Positions 49,832 to 58,458 of a stretch of 64,000 nt of DNA are shown piece by piece. The stretch is from CAYPGT01 sp964512985 (GTDB lineage: Bacteria > Cyanobacteriota > Vampirovibrionia > LMEP-6097), in NCBI GenBank assembly GCA_964512985.1, contig CAZELI010000005.1, positions 1-64,000 on the forward strand. Direction: 5' to 3'. The first letter of the stretch is position 1. Each line of letters opens with the position of its first letter. Made by a program: the position numbers and the translations under genes. Below the pieces are notes generated by a model. The model was not told the origin of the DNA. It was given only the letters and a program-made list of their open reading frames with translations, and did not search any database.

Positions 49832-51898
49832 CTACATCTTAACTTTCAACTTATCGTATTTAACAGGCTCACCATAGATCGCATTGAAGCCTATAGCAAG
49901 CTGATTTAGAATAGTGTCGTAGCTTAGTCTCAGCTTCATGTCATGAGATCCAAACTCAGTGCGCACTTCATTACGCGCGAATTGTTCTCTGCTTAAGTTA
50001 TAAGTAAACAAGGTACCTAAACTAAGCCACTTATTAACGCGATAGTCTCCATCAAAGACAACAGACTGACTACCATCAATAAACTGATCAAACAAGAACG
50101 GTGACTCGCCAGTAACAGAAGCAAATAAATAAGCAACTTCAAAACTTAAATTATCAATTCTGGCTTCTATCGAAGGACCAAACCTCGCAATAGTCATAAA
50201 ATCACCAGTGCCATAGTAACGTGCCGCTGCTTGAGCTTTAGCACGCAAAGAAAAATTATATAGTTCATTACCACGACGAATCATTGGCTGCGTATAGAAC
50301 GAGGTCTCTATATCAGATCTAAAACCACTATGCTCGATAGCCAAATTATCTCCTGGCCTTTCTGCTGCTAATTGCTCTCTACGCTGATCACTAAACAATT
50401 CATTATTGTCCTTAGCCCAGCCAGCAGCAGCTCTAATACGCATACCACGCTCATCCATAAATGGTAACTTAGCCTTCCAATCACTAGATAACTCATACAA
50501 CTGTCCAACTAAGCTGGTTCCAAAAACACTGTCTCTCTTAAACTGATTTACAAGCACATTAAGTTGCAAATATTTATCGAATATTTCCTGATGAACACTA
50601 AATATCGGACGCTGGTAAAGCGTTCCATAACCAGCCATGATTGCAGTAGTATCACCAGGTGTATTGAAAGTACCGATTAAACCTACACCAACCTTCGGAC
50701 CATTACCCAACTGCACTACAGGCACCAGCGAAAATACACCCTTCTCTACATCAAAGAAGTATCTTGGACCTAAAGCAAATCCACCAATACGCTCTCTAGT
50801 ACCTATTACTGGACCCTTGAACTTAGTATCAGCAGCTTCACCCACAGTAGTATTTATATCAAACGGCGCAGGCAAGCTAAACTTATCGTTCATCCAAACA
50901 CGCGCGCCTTTAATTCTTAGGTTATTAGTTTTACGAGTGTTGTCGTAATAAATCTCCTTGGCTGAATAGTGCAGAGTCTGTTTATCAGAGATCTCATCCC
51001 AGTCATACTTACGATTAGCGTTGAATCTCGCTTGCTCAGAACTATAGCGAGTATAAATATTATTACCGTGAGAATATACCGTGATCGGTTGATCAAAAGC
51101 AGCCACACCATTCTCAAAGTTAATAATATTAACGGCTTCTTTCTTCTTAGTCGGTGGCACATAAGTCGATACAGCTTTACGCGCCTTAAGCTTCAGTCCA
51201 TTAACATAGAGACGCGGCTCATCTAACTGATATTCATTATTAGTAGTATTAAACGATATATAAGTACCATAAATAACATTCGCTCCTAATGGAACTTTAG
51301 AATTACTCGTAACATTAGCCAGCGACAGGGTTTCAGGAGCTTGAATAATCTTAATATTACCAAAGGCCTCTAGTAGTTCAGACTCCGAATCATAACTTAT
51401 ATAATCAGCAAATAACTTAGCGTTTTTACCAGGTAAATAAGTTTCTGCATTACCCTTAGCATCATAGTGATTTTGCGCTTGATTATAAAACACTTCATCA
51501 GCCACTATATCCACAAAAACCTCTTGGGGTAAGGTTTTGGAGGTCTTCTCTTCTATAATCTTCTTCTCGATTGGAGCATAAAGCAATTCATTCTCAGGTT
51601 CTTCTTCTATGACCTTCTCCCCATCTTCAGTTGGTTCCCCTTGAGTTGTCCCAGGCGTAGTAGGCGGCACTTTTTCATTTAGACCTTTCTTGTTTAATTT
51701 ATCTACTACGGGTGTTGGTAATAAATCATCTACTACATCTGTGCCTTGTTTTTTCTGTTGAGTTATTTCTTCTGCTGTAGGTAAATTCTCCGCAGCATGA
51801 ACAGGATAATAGAAACTTATCCATATTATTAAACATAAAATTATTCGCACGGTTAAGGGCACCTTTAAGATTATATAACCATTTAGCCACATTGCCAT
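49832..51898 (-). CDS. outer-membrane OstA/LptD-like barrel protein
   Basis: A signal peptide (hydrophobic core ending PVHA) is followed by a Thr/Pro/Glu-rich linker (residues 45-115), an OstA-like beta-jellyroll region (VDIVADEVFYNQAQNHYDAKGNAETYLP..., about residues 125-250) and a C-terminal half of alternating beta strands that looks like an outer-membrane barrel. This is the layout of LptD-like proteins, which place lipopolysaccharide in the outer membrane; cyanobacterial relatives carry a DUF3769 barrel. Its presence indicates a diderm envelope. The ATG is three bases from a palindromic-element end whose CAGGAT could serve as Shine-Dalgarno sequence. Confidence 0.75.
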   Translation of the reverse strand: MAMWLNGYIILKVPLTVRIILCLIIWISFYYPVHAAENLPTAEEITQQKKQGTDVVDDLLPTPVVDKLNKKGLNEKVPPTTPGTTQGEPTEDGEKVIEEEPENELLYAPIEKKIIEEKTSKTLPQEVFVDIVADEVFYNQAQNHYDAKGNAETYLPGKNAKLFADYISYDSESELLEAFGNIKIIQAPETLSLANVTSNSKVPLGANVIYGTYISFNTTNNEYQLDEPRLYVNGLKLKARKAVSTYVPPTKKKEAVNIINFENGVAAFDQPITVYSHGNNIYTRYSSEQARFNANRKYDWDEISDKQTLHYSAKEIYYDNTRKTNNLRIKGARVWMNDKFSLPAPFDINTTVGEAADTKFKGPVIGTRERIGGFALGPRYFFDVEKGVFSLVPVVQLGNGPKVGVGLIGTFNTPGDTTAIMAGYGTLYQRPIFSVHQEIFDKYLQLNVLVNQFKRDSVFGTSLVGQLYELSSDWKAKLPFMDERGMRIRAAAGWAKDNNELFSDQRREQLAAERPGDNLAIEHSGFRSDIETSFYTQPMIRRGNELYNFSLRAKAQAAARYYGTGDFMTIARFGPSIEARIDNLSFEVAYLFASVTGESPFLFDQFIDGSQSVVFDGDYRVNKWLSLGTLFTYNLSREQFARNEVRTEFGSHDMKLRLSYDTILNQLAIGFNAIYGEPVKYDKLKVKM

Positions 51899-51938
51899 AT
51901 TGTCATCCTGAGCATAGGCGTCAACTTAAGGACGATGC

Positions 51939-52040
51939 CGTCATCCTGAGGGAGGGCGAAGCCCGACCGTCAGGATCCACTACTAAGAGAATGTGAGTGG
52001 ATCCTGACGTCGTCGCCTTTGGCTCCTCCTCAGGATGACG
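51939..52040. repeat. PE1 palindromic element, complete
   Basis: Left tip GGGCGAAGCCC, inner GGATCCAC, a short loop (TACTAAGAGAATGTGA), inner GTGGATCC, right tip GCCTTTGGC. An additional outer end (TGTCATCCTGAG at 51901) and GTCAACTTAAGGAC precede it. It fills the divergent spacer between the lptD-like gene and recF. Confidence 0.9.
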
Positions 52041-52074
52041 AATGCACAGATAATTGCTGTTATAATAAATAAAA

Positions 52075-53229
52075 GTGTTCGTTAAATCCCTTAAACTAAT
52101 TGGCTTTCGAAACTATATAGAAGCAGATATAGAATTCTCTGCTGCTAAGACTATCATCATTGGTAAAAACGCACAGGGCAAGAGCAATCTATTAGAAGTA
52201 ATCCAAATCCTCAGTCATCTTAAATCACGCCGCGCTGCTAAAGATGCCGAGCTCATTAATTTTAATCTGGATCAAAGTATAGTGCATGCGACTGTATCTC
52301 TCAAAACTCAGGACTCAACGCCAAGTGAAAATCTAGAAATCGCTTTGCTTATTAGGAAGAGTGGTAGACGTACAGTGAAAATTAATGATGTCTCCAAGAA
52401 ACCCAAAGAATTATTACATCATATATATTCAGTAGCTTTCATGGTAAATGATATAGAGATTATCACTGGCAGTCCTTCACGCAGACGCGAATGGCTGGAT
52501 TCTGTGATATCTCAGCTCAACCTCAATTATGATAACGACTTAAGTAAATTCGAGAAAATTTTATCGCAGCGTAATTCCTTCCTCAAGGATCTCACCGACA
52601 AAGGAATATACCACTACAGCAGCTTCAATGCAGCTCAGAGAGAGCAGCTTGCCATCTGGGACAGCATGTATATAGATGCTGCTAATCCACTAAGCCGCTG
52701 CCGTGCAGAGTTCATTCAAGAGTTGCAACCTTACGCTGCTCGCTACTATCAAGAGATCTCTGGATCTAACATGAATTTGCAAGTAATTTATCAAGGGCAA
52801 GAAATTAGCCAAGCAGAATTAGACGAAAACCGCGCTAAGGATTTAGGCAGAAGCTATTCCAACCTAGGTCCGCATCGAGATGATATCAAGTTCACACTCA
52901 ACGACAATGATGCCAGTAGCTATGCTTCTCAAGGAGAACGTAGGACTATAACCCTAGCTCTGAAGCTTGCAGAATTAGAACTACACAGATCTAAGCATGG
53001 CGAGTATCCAATATTATTACTAGATGATGTATTAGCCGAGTTAGATGAAAGTAGACAGGATTATCTCCTAGAAAGCATTAGCCCAGAGACCCAGGTAATC
53101 ATCACTACTACTCATATAGGTAAGCATTTAGAGAAATGGTCGGACAATGCACAGATACTAGAAATAGAAGAGGGTACAATTTCTACTAATAACCCAACCA
53201 GCAATTTGTGGACAAAGCAATATGGCTAA
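52075..53229 (+). CDS. recF: RecF DNA repair ATPase
   Basis: Structural-maintenance-like ATPase that loads RecA at gaps. Walker A is GKNAQGKSN (residues about 31-39), the ABC signature is SYASQGERRT and Walker B is ILLLDDVLAELD. SPSRRREWLD and SNLGPHRDD are family motifs. Length 384 is normal. The start is GTG at 52075, eight bases after an extended -10 (TGTTATAAT); there is no Shine-Dalgarno sequence. The stop overlaps the next gene by eight bases. Confidence 0.96.
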   Translation: MFVKSLKLIGFRNYIEADIEFSAAKTIIIGKNAQGKSNLLEVIQILSHLKSRRAAKDAELINFNLDQSIVHATVSLKTQDSTPSENLEIALLIRKSGRRTVKINDVSKKPKELLHHIYSVAFMVNDIEIITGSPSRRREWLDSVISQLNLNYDNDLSKFEKILSQRNSFLKDLTDKGIYHYSSFNAAQREQLAIWDSMYIDAANPLSRCRAEFIQELQPYAARYYQEISGSNMNLQVIYQGQEISQAELDENRAKDLGRSYSNLGPHRDDIKFTLNDNDASSYASQGERRTITLALKLAELELHRSKHGEYPILLLDDVLAELDESRQDYLLESISPETQVIITTTHIGKHLEKWSDNAQILEIEEGTISTNNPTSNLWTKQYG

Positions 53230-53569
53230 AAAAATAAAATTAGATGACCCTATTCAAGTGAAGGGCATTCTTGAACAGGTATTCAAGAACCTGAATCTAG
53301 ATGAGAAAATGCAAGATTATAAAATCATCTTGCTCTGGAATGAATTCTTGGCTAGTGCAGCAAATCCAGAGCTAGCAGCTAAATTACAAAAATTCACCTC
53401 TGCTCATAGAGTAACTCCAGAGCGCGCCTTAGTTATTGGAGTCAAATCTGCAGTTATTGCAAACGAGTTACAGTTCATTAAACCCATGCTAGAAGAGAGA
53501 TTTATAAGCTTAGTTAAAGAACAAGGCTATGAGGCTATTAACAAATTAATTTTTGAGATGAGGGGCTAA
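53222..53569 (+). CDS. DUF721/DciA-like protein
   Basis: A 115-residue member of the DUF721 family, whose best-known member DciA loads replicative helicase in many bacteria. The segment IILLWNEFLASAANPELAAKLQKFT and the strand-helix ERALVIGVKSAVIANELQFIKPMLEER match the family. Its position directly after recF, overlapping by eight bases, is the order seen in many bacteria and supports a role in replication or repair. Confidence 0.85.
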   Translation: MAKKIKLDDPIQVKGILEQVFKNLNLDEKMQDYKIILLWNEFLASAANPELAAKLQKFTSAHRVTPERALVIGVKSAVIANELQFIKPMLEERFISLVKEQGYEAINKLIFEMRG

Positions 53570-53658
53570 ACATGGCTATTTAACGCCATAATTACAATAT
53601 TATATCCACTATTCTGTACGATATAGGCCTAAATCCTGTTATATTAAGCATCTTTAAT

Positions 53659-53719
53659 TTGACTTTTATTTCCAGGATACTGTACGATCTTGATAAATTA
53701 GTTAAGTGCTTAACTAATT
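53659..53719 (+). promoter_or_regulatory. promoter with a 24-base inverted repeat downstream
   Basis: TTGACT and TACGAT with an 18-base spacer form a plausible promoter. AATTAGTTAAG and its inverse CTTAACTAATT (53696-53719, two-base centre) lie just after the expected start site and before AAAAGGAG. CTGTACGAT also occurs 60 bases upstream. This may be an operator. Confidence 0.5.
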
Positions 53720-53738
53720 AGTTTAAAAGGAGATATTT

Positions 53739-54275
53739 ATGGACATTGCTCTTACCCCACCAGTTAGTTTATTTGACAAAGTAGTACATCGAGCTAAAAA
53801 TTCAATAGGAACCAATACAAGTGCCGTAGCAAGTAAGCTTAGTCCAGCTAAGACTGAAGGATTGCATGATGCAGTATCATTCTCAAAACTAGAATCAACG
53901 GTAATAGATTTTCAAAAATCTATACTAAATTACTTGAGAAGAAATAGCATCAAGCTAACACCCGAGAATGAATCTTCTGTTAAAGAACAAATTCCAACTA
54001 TCATCAAGTTATTGCTGGATATGGATAAAGATCCAACGATGACAAAACAAGTAGAAATCTTTGGACAAAACATCAAGGACCTTGCGCTTAAAGGCAAGAT
54101 GTCTCCAGATGGTATTTTGGCAGTAATTAGGGATATTAAATGCCCAGAGATATTACTACTCCCTATTATCGGTGAAATAATTTTAGGTGCCGCCCTAGGA
54201 GCTGCTGGAACTGTTATTAAGCATATTGTATTTCCACCGCCACCTCCACCACCTCCTCCATCACCAAGTAGATAA
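53739..54275 (+). CDS. hypothetical protein with C-terminal hydrophobic segment and polyproline tail
   Basis: Unknown family. Residues 1-140 are helical and charged. A hydrophobic segment (ILLLPIIGEIILGAALGAAGTVI) near the C-terminus is followed by IVFPPPPPPPPPSPSR, a run of nine prolines. AAGGAG lies eight bases before the ATG. The gene has its own terminator and is followed by a prolyl-hydroxylase-like gene, which makes the polyproline tail a conceivable substrate. Confidence 0.65.
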   Translation: MDIALTPPVSLFDKVVHRAKNSIGTNTSAVASKLSPAKTEGLHDAVSFSKLESTVIDFQKSILNYLRRNSIKLTPENESSVKEQIPTIIKLLLDMDKDPTMTKQVEIFGQNIKDLALKGKMSPDGILAVIRDIKCPEILLLPIIGEIILGAALGAAGTVIKHIVFPPPPPPPPPSPSR

Positions 54276-54287
54276 TCATCAACAGTA

Positions 54288-54314
54288 AACTGGAGCTAAT
54301 AGCTCCAGTTTTTC
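54288..54314 (+). terminator. intrinsic terminator
   Basis: AACTGGAGCT and AGCTCCAGTT form a perfect ten-base-pair stem with loop AAT, followed by TTTCTT. It separates the polyproline protein gene from the hydroxylase gene. Confidence 0.9.
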
Positions 54315-54329
54315 TTAGGAGAATATTTT

Positions 54330-54896
54330 ATGGCGAATAATTTGCATGTGCTTAACGATTGGATGATAGTGCTAGACAAGGCTCTGCCAGAGAGGCTTTG
54401 TGATGATTTAATTGCTAAGAATAAAGCACATCTTAAAGCTTCAGGAATTTTAGGCAATCAAATTCATAATTATAGAACCAGCTGGGATATTTTCTTAGAT
54501 GGTAGAACTGCATTAACTCAAACCATAGAAGAGCTAATAGCAAAGTTCACATCCTTACCTCTGGAGAACCAAGAAGGTCTATCTATTATCAAGTACACTG
54601 TGGGTCAAGAATATAAAGAGCATTATGATTTCTTGCATCAGGTTCCTGGAGAGATAGAGCGAGGCGGCGATAGATTATATACCGCCATCTTCTATCTTAA
54701 TGATGATTTCTTAGGAGGACAAACTTATTTCCCCAAGATAGACCTAGCTATCATCCCTAAGAAAGCAAGAATGCTAATCTGGAAGAATTATATTAACGGT
54801 ATACCTAACTATGATTCCTTACATGCTGGGCTGCCCGTAGAATCTGGAGAGAAGTGGATAGCAACAAAGTGGGTTAGAGAACGAGAGTTTAAGTAA
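54330..54896 (+). CDS. prolyl 4-hydroxylase-like 2-oxoglutarate/iron dioxygenase
   Basis: A 188-residue enzyme of the P4H group, which hydroxylates proline (or another residue) using 2-oxoglutarate, oxygen and iron(II). The iron ligands are visible: His98 and Asp100 in KEHYDFL and His165 in SLHAGLPV; Lys175 in GEKWIATKWVRE is the 2-oxoglutarate anchor. The GGQTYFPKIDLAIIPKKARMLIW strand pattern fits the double-stranded beta helix. AGGAG lies nine bases before the ATG. It follows a protein with nine consecutive prolines; a proline-rich exported protein is also encoded at 15424. Confidence 0.88.
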   Translation: MANNLHVLNDWMIVLDKALPERLCDDLIAKNKAHLKASGILGNQIHNYRTSWDIFLDGRTALTQTIEELIAKFTSLPLENQEGLSIIKYTVGQEYKEHYDFLHQVPGEIERGGDRLYTAIFYLNDDFLGGQTYFPKIDLAIIPKKARMLIWKNYINGIPNYDSLHAGLPVESGEKWIATKWVREREFK

Positions 54897-54936
54897 TTAT
54901 TTTAAACAAGTAACAGGAGCGTGCGAAGTCAGAATG

Positions 54937-55788
54937 TTACCTCTTAATTCTTGTACCAGAACCTTGATCAGTAAAGACTTCCAGTAATAAACTATGCTCC
55001 ACAAGTCCATTAAGAATAATCGCTTCTTCTACACCATTCTTCACGGCCTTAATACAGCACTCAAGCTTAGGGATCATGCCACCATCTACTTTCTTCTCAG
55101 TGATTAGCTCACTGGCTTTCGTTAAGCTTAGCTCACTAATTAAAGATGATTTATCGTTTTTATCTCTAAGTACTCCAGGAGTGTCGGTCATCAGTAGCAT
55201 CTTCTCTGCGCCCATACCGACAGCAAGCTCTGCTGTCATAGTGTCAGCATTAATGTTATAAGCATTACCTTGCTCATCTGGTGCAATAGAGCTGATTACA
55301 GGAATTAAACCTAGGTCTAGGATTTGATAAACAAGCTTGAGGTTAGCAGATTTAATATCACCCACCATATTATCGTCACTGGCACCAGCATGACGCTGTG
55401 CCACTACAATACGTCCATCACGTCCACTAATACCAATGGCCCTAGCACCAGCACAGTTAATCATAGTCACCAAGCGACGTTGCACCTTACCATGAAGTAC
55501 CATCTCTACTACTTCCATAGTCTCTGGATCAGTAGTGCGCAAACCATTCTCGAATTTAATTTCTTTACCAAGCTTAGTTAGTAATTCATTGATCTCAGGT
55601 CCACCACCATGCACTAATATAACTTTGATACCAACGCTGTTAAGCAGCACCAGATCCTTAATAGTACTCTCTGATATAGCCTTATTAGTTAAAGCAGCTC
55701 CACCATACTTCACCACAAAAACCTTACCAGTATATTTCTGAATATAGGGTAGGGCTTCTGATAAATGCTGAAGACGGTCGTAGTTCAT
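54937..55788 (-). CDS. argB: acetylglutamate kinase
   Basis: Phosphorylates N-acetylglutamate, the second step of arginine synthesis. The N-terminal KYGGAA loop, VHGGGPEIN, AIGISGRDGRI and NINADTMTAELA, and the C-terminal GGMIPKLECCIKAVKNGV and DQGSGTRI match the amino-acid kinase family and ArgB. Length 283 is normal. TGATAAAAT, an extended -10, ends nine bases before the ATG. No other arginine gene is adjacent. Confidence 0.96.
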   Translation of the reverse strand: MNYDRLQHLSEALPYIQKYTGKVFVVKYGGAALTNKAISESTIKDLVLLNSVGIKVILVHGGGPEINELLTKLGKEIKFENGLRTTDPETMEVVEMVLHGKVQRRLVTMINCAGARAIGISGRDGRIVVAQRHAGASDDNMVGDIKSANLKLVYQILDLGLIPVISSIAPDEQGNAYNINADTMTAELAVGMGAEKMLLMTDTPGVLRDKNDKSSLISELSLTKASELITEKKVDGGMIPKLECCIKAVKNGVEEAIILNGLVEHSLLLEVFTDQGSGTRIKR

Positions 55789-55818
55789 TTATCGAATTTT
55801 ATCATAGAAAGTTCAGCC

Positions 55819-56421
55819 TCAATTAAGCTGCTTCGATTTAGAAGCTATTGCTTGATTAAGGGCATCTCTAAACTGATTATAAGGTTCTTTACTATAGTCA
55901 AACTGATTTTCGTCATGAACAACATCAAGACTATCTTCTTTCCCAGAGTCTATAATAAGTCTCCGGCTAAAAAAATCACAATCTATTGTTCTTCGCTTCC
56001 CACCCAATTCTATCTGTGATGGGAAAGAAAAGATCTTAGCTGTTGCTGGTTCATTATCCGGGTAACGCATTGACAAAGTTCCGCTATATTCATCCTTTGG
56101 ATGGTCTATGAGAAAGCATTGAATGCCCACATTATTAATTTTTACCCCCTTGCCAGCCAGTTTAATTTGAAACTGAGAAGGATCTTTTAATATGGAGGCC
56201 ATCCTCTCAATTTCAGCAATTAAAAAAGATTCTACATCTCTAGGAGGAATCTTCATTAATGGATTTTCTGATTCTACACTTGGACGAGCTAAATCTTCAG
56301 GACTAGGAGTAAGTTCTGTTCCCGGATCTACTACTTGAGTTTTTGGGGCATTACGCCTTTCAGTCGCACGTTGAATTAATGCTGCTAAATGTGGTAACTC
56401 TCTAAATTCCAGATCAATCAT
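55819..56421 (-). CDS. hypothetical protein, 200 aa
   Basis: Unknown family. An in-frame upstream codon at 56487 would add 22 unlikely residues; MIDLEFRELPHLAALI from 56421 is a better beginning. The first 80 residues are partly disordered (Pro/Ser/Glu), then beta-rich sequence follows (QIKLAGKGVKINNVGIQCFLI, TIDCDFFSRRLIIDSG). No signal peptide. It lies between argB and rnc on the same strand and could be transcribed with argB. Confidence 0.6.
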   Translation of the reverse strand: MIDLEFRELPHLAALIQRATERRNAPKTQVVDPGTELTPSPEDLARPSVESENPLMKIPPRDVESFLIAEIERMASILKDPSQFQIKLAGKGVKINNVGIQCFLIDHPKDEYSGTLSMRYPDNEPATAKIFSFPSQIELGGKRRTIDCDFFSRRLIIDSGKEDSLDVVHDENQFDYSKEPYNQFRDALNQAIASKSKQLN

Positions 56422-56513
56422 AACTAAATAATTCAGGAGATTCCTGAAACAGCTTAGATAGTAACAAGATGCTTTTAGGTTTGTCAACTTAATTGATTGA
56501 ATTTAATCTTTCA

Positions 56514-57170
56514 CTATAAATTCTCTAGCGCTACTTTAGCAGCGTTTTGTCCGGCGTCCTTCTTAGAATTGCCGCGGGCGCTGCCAAGTAATTTATCAGC
56601 GATATAAACACCGACTTCAAACTGTTTATCATGGTCCAAACCAAAGGTAGCAATGGTTCGATAATTAGGAGGTTCTTTGTATTCTTTCTGGATAGCTTCT
56701 TGAAGTAAGGATTTGTAATCTTTCTCCATTGAATCTTTGATAGCTTCGTTGATGTACTTCTGCCAATGCAACATCACTAATTCTTCAGCAGCTTGAAAAC
56801 CTTGATCAATGTAAACCGCTCCAATAATAGCTTCTAGGCAGTCACCAAGAAGTGACATGGGTAGAGGTTTTTTACTCAACATAGAACTACCTACTTTAAT
56901 ATCAGCAGCTAGACCAAGTTCATCTGCAATTTGTCCAAGAAGATTATCAGAAATCAATCTAGCTCTATATTTGGTTAAGAGACCTTCATCAGAATTCGGG
57001 AAACGATTGAAAAGATACTTACTAAAAATTAGTTTCAATACAGCATCACCATAGAACTCTAGTCGTTGATTATTACTCAGAGTAGGATCATCCTTAGTAC
57101 AAGAGCTATGAGTTAAAGCTAATTTAAGAAGATTCGGATCGGAAATATTTACTGAAAGCTTACTCTGCAT
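56514..57170 (-). CDS. rnc: ribonuclease III
   Basis: Cleaves double-stranded RNA in rRNA and other precursors and, in type II CRISPR systems, can process repeat-tracrRNA duplexes. The signature NQRLEFYGDAVLKL (with Glu and Asp metal ligands) and LGDCLEAIIGAVYIDQG in the RNase domain are followed by a C-terminal dsRNA-binding domain (DYKSLLQEAIQKEY... ending GNSKKDAGQNAAKVALENL). Length 218 is normal. It lies downstream of efp and accB on the same strand with gaps of under 20 bases. Confidence 0.96.
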   Translation of the reverse strand: MQSKLSVNISDPNLLKLALTHSSCTKDDPTLSNNQRLEFYGDAVLKLIFSKYLFNRFPNSDEGLLTKYRARLISDNLLGQIADELGLAADIKVGSSMLSKKPLPMSLLGDCLEAIIGAVYIDQGFQAAEELVMLHWQKYINEAIKDSMEKDYKSLLQEAIQKEYKEPPNYRTIATFGLDHDKQFEVGVYIADKLLGSARGNSKKDAGQNAAKVALENL

Positions 57171-57177
57171 AAGGGTT

Positions 57178-57636
57178 CTAGGCTAAACGAATCTTCATTA
57201 TAACTTGACCATAAGACACCGCTTCAGCGTTCTGCACACAGATCTCTACTATTTCACCGCTCACATCAGCAGGTAATTCATTCATGAGTTTCATTGCTTC
57301 AACTATACCTACAGTCTCACCTTTATTAATTTTGTCACCAGCTTTAACGAAGGGATCAGAGTCAGGAGATGAAGATGCATAGAAAGTACCTACCATCGGT
57401 GATTTAAGCTCATAAAGATTAGAACCTGCGTCTTTAGCTACAGGAGCGTTGCTAGGTGTAGCAGAAGAATTAACAGTGTTTGCTATTGGAGCAGCATAAG
57501 TAACCCCTTCTGGTTCTTTACGTACTTTGATCTTAAGACCATCTAATTCTACTTCTATCTCTGTAAGTCCTTGCTCTTTAAGAATTTCGGCAAGCGTGTT
57601 GATTTTTTCTACAGGGATGTCTGATTTTTCTTTCAT
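57178..57636 (-). CDS. accB: biotin carboxyl carrier protein of acetyl-CoA carboxylase
   Basis: Carries biotin for the first step of fatty-acid synthesis. The C-terminal biotinyl domain has VEAMKLMNEL, with the biotinylated Lys, the acetyl-CoA-carboxylase thumb segment (SPMVGTFYASSSPDSDPFVKAGD) and a linker rich in Ala, Pro and Asn. Length 152 is normal. It lies directly after efp, the common efp-accB order; accC is not adjacent and rnc follows instead. Confidence 0.96.
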   Translation of the reverse strand: MKEKSDIPVEKINTLAEILKEQGLTEIEVELDGLKIKVRKEPEGVTYAAPIANTVNSSATPSNAPVAKDAGSNLYELKSPMVGTFYASSSPDSDPFVKAGDKINKGETVGIVEAMKLMNELPADVSGEIVEICVQNAEAVSYGQVIMKIRLA

Positions 57637-57654
57637 AATAAAACTTGTCCTAAT

Positions 57655-58224
57655 TTATGATTTCACGCGATCTTGATACTCTCTAGTTTTAGGGTTCACT
57701 CTAATAGTTTCACCTACATCTACAAAGAAAGGGATTTGAATAACAGCACCAGTCTCTAGTGTAGCTGGTTTACCACCGCCACCAGAAGATGTATTACCTT
57801 TCTCATTAGGCGCAGTATCGATTATCTTAAGTTCAATAGAATTAGGCAAGTCTACGCTAATAATTTTGCCTTCACAAACTATTATTGAACAAATAATTTC
57901 TTCTTTTAAGAAGTCAATCACATCTTGGCCCACTTCAGCCTTAGTAAGCTCCATTTGCTCGTAGCTCTTCATATCCATAAATGCATAGTTATCACCACTT
58001 TGGTAGAGGTATTGCATTTCTTTTCTCTCCACAAACACAGGCTCAAACTGCTCATTCATACGGAAGCATTCTTCGCGCAAAGAACCAGTCTCAACATTTC
58101 TTAGTTTCGATCTAACAAACGCCGCACCTTTACCAGGCTTAACATGCAAGAACTCAGCAACTTGCCAAATTTGTCCTTTCCATCTGACGGTCAATCCATT
58201 CTTAAAATCTGTAGGGGTAAGCAT
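57655..58224 (-). CDS. efp: elongation factor P
   Basis: Relieves ribosome stalling at polyproline stretches, which is relevant here because the window encodes several proline-rich proteins. Three beta-barrel domains are present: the N-terminal KOW-like domain with HVKPGKGAAFVRSKLRN (modification-site Lys in the loop), the middle domain, and the C-terminal IQIPFFVDVGETIRVNPKTREYQDRV. The length of 189 is near the usual 185-188; a Gly-rich insertion (NTSSGGGGKPA) is slightly longer than usual. First gene of the efp-accB-rnc set. Confidence 0.97.
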   Translation of the reverse strand: MLTPTDFKNGLTVRWKGQIWQVAEFLHVKPGKGAAFVRSKLRNVETGSLREECFRMNEQFEPVFVERKEMQYLYQSGDNYAFMDMKSYEQMELTKAEVGQDVIDFLKEEIICSIIVCEGKIISVDLPNSIELKIIDTAPNEKGNTSSGGGGKPATLETGAVIQIPFFVDVGETIRVNPKTREYQDRVKS

Positions 58225-58270
58225 AACGATTATTATTCTACTACATAATATGGATGGGATAAGGGTTAGT

Positions 58271-58370
58271 CGTCATCCTGAGGAGGAGCCGAAGGCGACG
58301 ACGTAAGGATCCACTATTACCGTTGTTTAGTGGATCCTTACGGTCGGGCTTCGCCCTCCCTCAGGATGAC
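58271..58370. repeat. PE1 palindromic element, complete
   Basis: Left tip GCCGAAGGC, inner GGATCCAC, very short loop (TATTACCGTTGTTTA), inner GTGGATCC, right tip GGGCTTCGCCC. The arms again carry different tips. It lies between the divergent efp and comF genes. Confidence 0.9.
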
Positions 58371-58458
58371 AAATTTACACAATTTTATAAGTTTTAGACA
58401 CACAACAAGAAAGGTGTATACACCTTTTCCTTAATCTTCACAAGCTAGGATTTTCTCC

